A stretch of 64,000 bases of DNA from Catenulispora yoronensis (GTDB lineage: Bacteria > Actinomycetota > Actinomycetes > Streptomycetales > Catenulisporaceae): assembly GCF_039531695.1 (NCBI RefSeq), contig NZ_BAAAQN010000054.1, positions 1 to 64,000 of the forward strand, given 5' to 3'. Position 1 is the first letter of the stretch, and each line of letters starts with the position of its first letter. Shown here piece after piece: positions 61,581 to 64,000 of the stretch. Under the pieces are notes generated by a model, which saw only the letters and a program-made list of their open reading frames with translations, did no database searches and was not told the DNA's origin. The position numbers were made by a program, and so were the translations under genes.

Positions 61581-62815
61581 GCGGCGGCGTGCGCGGACCC
61601 GGCGCAGGCACCGGCACCGGCGCTGATACCGGCGCTGGCACCGGTGCTGATACCGACGACGTCGCGGGCGATCGCGGCGGACGTACCGGAGCCCGGGAGC
61701 CGACGGTGCGGCGGCGCGGGATGCGTGGCGGAGAACCGGGGTCGGAAATACCCGGGCAGGGTGAGCGGCGCACTGGTGCCGAGCCCAGTTCGTCCGGCGC
61801 CGGCCACGAAACCCTGCCCGACCGCGACGACCACCCGCTGGAGCTGCATCCCGAGCTGACCACGCGCCGCTTCCCGGTGCCCCGCGCCGGCGGCGCGCCC
61901 AAGGACCGCGCCGAGCACCGCGCCGCGATCCACCGCCGCTTCGAGGAACTCGCCGAGTGCCGCGACGGCAGCGCCCGCCACCGCGTGCTGCGCGACGAGC
62001 TGATCGCCGAGCACATGAACTACGCGCGCTACGTCGCCTCGCGGTTCAGCGTCCCCGCCGACAACGCCGAGGACCTGGAGCAGGTCGCGTACCTGGCGCT
62101 GATCAAGGCGGTCGACAACTTCGACCCGGCCCGCGGCACGGCCTTCCTCGGCTACCTCACGCCGATGGTGACCGGCGAGATCAAGCGCTACTTCCGCGAC
62201 GCCACCTGGGACGTCCACGTGCCGCGCCGCATGCAGGAGCTGAGCCTGGCGCTGCACGGCGCGCCGGCCGAGCAGCTCGAACGCCGCCTGGGCCGGTCGC
62301 CGACGATCGCCGAGCTGGCCGAACATCTGGGCGCGGCGCCGGAGGAGATCGTCGAGGCCTTCGACGCCTCGGCCGCCTACAGCGCCACGTCGCTGGAGCG
62401 TCCGCTGGTACCCGGCGACGACCAGGGCGCGAGCCTGGGGGAGACCCTCGGCGAGGACGACGACGCCTACCAGTGGGTGGTGGACCGCGAGGCCCTCAAG
62501 CCGCTGCTGGCCGCGCTGCCGGAGCGGGACAAGCGGATCCTGCTGATGCGCTTCTTCCGCAATATGACGCAGAGCCAGATAGGCGCCGAGCTCGGCGTGT
62601 CGCAGATGCAGGTCTCGCGGTATCTCGCGCGGATCCTCGGCACGCTGCGGGACGCGGTGTTCGAGGACGACGACGCGGGCCGGGGCGGTGCCGGCGGTAG
62701 TGCCGGTGGTGGTGCCGGCAGTAGCGGGACTGCGAGCGGGACTGCGAGCGGGAACGGGAGCGGGGCTGGAGGCGCGGCCGGAGCCGGAGGCGGGGGGCCG
62801 GACCGTTCCGGCTAG
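61577..62815 (+). CDS. SigB/SigF-family RNA polymerase sigma factor
   Basis: The 412-residue sigma factor starts at GTG 61577 in the anti-sigma stop. A low-complexity Gly/Thr/Ala/Asp leader of about 90 residues precedes region 2 (EHMNYARYVASRFSVPADNA, LEQVAYLALIKAVDNFDPARG), region 3 (RRLGRSPTIAELAEHLG) and region 4 (LPERDKRILLMRFFRNMTQS, IGAELGVSQMQVSRYLARIL). A second Gly/Ser-rich tail follows. Family members direct general-stress and osmotic responses. Its stop overlaps that of the convergent receiver gene. Confidence 0.94.
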   Translation: MSGGVRGPGAGTGTGADTGAGTGADTDDVAGDRGGRTGAREPTVRRRGMRGGEPGSEIPGQGERRTGAEPSSSGAGHETLPDRDDHPLELHPELTTRRFPVPRAGGAPKDRAEHRAAIHRRFEELAECRDGSARHRVLRDELIAEHMNYARYVASRFSVPADNAEDLEQVAYLALIKAVDNFDPARGTAFLGYLTPMVTGEIKRYFRDATWDVHVPRRMQELSLALHGAPAEQLERRLGRSPTIAELAEHLGAAPEEIVEAFDASAAYSATSLERPLVPGDDQGASLGETLGEDDDAYQWVVDREALKPLLAALPERDKRILLMRFFRNMTQSQIGAELGVSQMQVSRYLARILGTLRDAVFEDDDAGRGGAGGSAGGGAGSSGTASGTASGNGSGAGGAAGAGGGGPDRSG

Positions 62816-63333
62816 TCGTCCGGCTGATCCGGCTGGGCCGGCTGGTCTGATTGATCCGGCTGGTCCGGGTCGTCCAGCACCTCGTGCAGCACGCGCAGCA
62901 GGTGCTCGACGTCGACCGGCTTCGACACGTGCTCGTCCATCCCGGCGGCCAGGCACTTGGCCCGGTCGGTGGCCGAGGACTCGAACGTCACCGCGATGAT
63001 CGGGACGTCGCCGTGCTCCGCCAGCCCGCGGATCCCCGCGGCGGTGGCGTAGCCGTCCAGGTCCGGCATCGAGATGTCGAGCAGTACCGCGGCGATCTCC
63101 GGGTCCGCGCGCAGCACACTGATGCCCTCGCGGCCGGTGGCCGCGTGCACCAGGGTCAGCCCGCGCACCGCCAGCGCGCTGCCCAGGGCGTAGACGCCCC
63201 GCCGGTCGTCGTCCACGATCAGGACCCTGCGGTCGTTGAACGGCCGCGGCGCGGGCCGCCCGGGGCCGCGCGGCGTTCCCGGCGGTGCTCCGGCGCGGTC
63301 GGCGGACCGGGGGCCGGGAGGGTCGTCCTGCAT
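62812..63333 (-). CDS. Stand-alone response-regulator receiver domain protein
   Basis: The 173-residue protein has a single CheY-like receiver: RRVLIVDDDRRGVYALGSAL, phosphoacceptor Asp in AVLLDISMPDLDGY, IIAVTFES and Lys in HVSKPVDVEHLL. No output domain follows, only a tail of repeated D-Q-P residues. Such receivers are often separate parts of phosphorelays with hybrid kinases. ATG 63333 follows GGAGGAT. Neighbouring stress-sigma genes suggest input to that switch (inference). Confidence 0.9.
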   Translation of the reverse strand: MQDDPPGPRSADRAGAPPGTPRGPGRPAPRPFNDRRVLIVDDDRRGVYALGSALAVRGLTLVHAATGREGISVLRADPEIAAVLLDISMPDLDGYATAAGIRGLAEHGDVPIIAVTFESSATDRAKCLAAGMDEHVSKPVDVEHLLRVLHEVLDDPDQPDQSDQPAQPDQPDD

Positions 63334-63456
63334 CCGTCCATCCTCCGCCGCGGGCGAGAGTTTGAGAACGCTGATTCGCACTGATTGGCCGGCGGCGGAA
63401 CGGGTATTGGCACGGGTCCTGACAGTGGCGGTAGTCGTGTCCGGGAGCGTGACGCC

Positions 63457-63906
63457 GTGGTGATCGTCCTTATTGTCCTGGTAATAGTGCTCGCCGCCCT
63501 GGGGGCGGCCTGGTTCCTGGGCCCGCCGGCCTGGCGGGCCCCGGTGACCGGCGCGGTCGGCGGCCTGGGCGGCCGGATCGGGCGGTTCATCGAGAGCGGA
63601 CGGTCCCCGGACCGGGCCCGTCTGGGCATCGGCGGAGCCGCCGCGGTCCCGCCCCCGCCGAGGTTCACCGACGGGGACCGGGCTTATCTGAACGGTGTGT
63701 GGAAGCACGTGGAAAGCACCTTCGTCGCCAATCCCCGGGTCGCGGTGGACCTGGCGCACAGCACCGCGTCGGGGTTCTTCACCGCGCACGGGGTCGAGGT
63801 CTCCGGCCTGCCGGAGGGCCCGGACGGCCTGGAGGAGGACACCGAGACGCTGCGGCTGCGGCTGCTCGCCATCAAGGCGTGGTCGGACCGGGAAGCCGCG
63901 CACTGA
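63457..63906 (+). CDS. Small membrane-anchored protein (149 residues)
   Basis: The frame starts at GTG 63457, with GGGAG nine bases upstream. One membrane helix (VIVLIVLVIVLAALGAAWFLG) is followed by a Gly/Arg segment and a soluble helical domain (DRAYLNGVWKHVESTFVANPRVAVDLAHSTASGFF to LRLRLLAIKAWSDRE). The domain resembles actinobacterial secreted or membrane proteins of unknown function. A strong terminator follows. Confidence 0.75.
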   Translation: MVIVLIVLVIVLAALGAAWFLGPPAWRAPVTGAVGGLGGRIGRFIESGRSPDRARLGIGGAAAVPPPPRFTDGDRAYLNGVWKHVESTFVANPRVAVDLAHSTASGFFTAHGVEVSGLPEGPDGLEEDTETLRLRLLAIKAWSDREAAH

Positions 63907-63908
63907 GC

Positions 63909-63947
63909 CGGCGCGGCTGCCGTCGGCCGTACCCGGCAGCCGCGCCG
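63909..63947 (+). terminator. 14-bp stem terminator
   Basis: CGGCGCGGCTGCCG and its exact reverse complement enclose an 11-base loop, three bases after the stop at 63906. It may serve both the small membrane protein gene and a convergent gene entering from the right. Confidence 0.8.
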
Positions 63948-63979
63948 CCGGACAGCAGCGGACTCCAGGAACCGATCGT

Positions 63980-64000
63980 TTAGCGGCGGCGGCGGTACGA
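63980..64000 (-). CDS. Possible C-terminus of a minus-strand gene
   Basis: Only seven codons are inside the window: TCG-TAC-CGC-CGC-CGC-CGC-TAA, giving a Ser-Tyr-Arg4 end. The convergent terminator at 63909-63947 makes a gene here plausible, but the evidence is slight. Confidence 0.3.
   Translation of the reverse strand, partial: SYRRRR

Overview
The window is GC-rich, densely coding actinobacterial DNA. GTG and TTG starts are common, GC at third codon positions is near saturation, and regulators are abundant. Family content (LuxR-type large ATPase regulator, MAB_1171c-type 7TM protein, DUF1906, SigB/RsbW/STAS partner switch, LCP protein, RHS toxin with a WXG-like N-terminus, EACC1-caspase-NACHT protein, many secreted hydrolases) fits a large-genome mycelial soil actinomycete. 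Catenulispora- or Streptomyces-like is an inference from gene content and could not be checked by search. No rRNA, tRNA, CRISPR array or insertion sequence was seen.

Layout. 1-5.2 kb: start of a secreted protein behind a cyclic-di-AMP (ydaO-type) riboswitch, a LuxR-family ATPase regulator, a 46-residue exported peptide and a FrnE/DsbA-like thiol oxidoreductase. 5.2-7.5 kb: three-gene module (XRE regulator, ImmA/IrrE-type protease, 7TM protein). 7.7-12.4 kb: two secreted glycan-directed proteins (DUF1906 and GH20), each with seven C-terminal repeats. 12.4-17.4 kb: RHS polymorphic toxin with a deaminase tip and an Imm1-type immunity gene. 17.5-24 kb: TetR, P1-family aminopeptidase and divergent APC permease with a perfect palindromic operator, then a second APC permease, an uncharacterised gene and a 15-bp tandem array. 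24.4-27.2 kb: translationally coupled permease and acetamidase. 27.4-34.2 kb: EACC1 plus a 2109-residue caspase-NACHT-HEAT protein, a likely NTP-dependent conflict (immunity or suicide) system and the most striking locus here.

34.2-44 kb: oxidoreductase and divergent AraC regulator; OmpR-type two-component system divergent from a MacB/FtsX-like ABC exporter; an uncharacterised protein with an XRE/MmyB-type regulator; and a large serine recombinase homologue that has lost catalytic residues. 44-52.4 kb: S53 protease, a divergent GH18-like protein, a CGNR regulator divergent from an MFS exporter across a long inverted-repeat operator, an LCP cell-wall protein and small membrane proteins. 52.5-60.2 kb: a second FtsX-type ABC exporter with a NarL-type two-component system, an RHH regulator behind seven operator half-sites, a DUF4097 protein and a DrrAB-like exporter. 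60.3-64 kb: general-stress partner switch (STAS antagonist, RsbW-like anti-sigma factor, SigB-family sigma factor with a sigma-B-like promoter), a stand-alone receiver and a small membrane protein.

Two themes recur. Several divergent regulator/target pairs have an operator readable from symmetry alone. Minisatellite arrays of 14-15 bp period recur in intergenic DNA at four places. Product names rest on motif and family recognition from the sequence; no database search was run.
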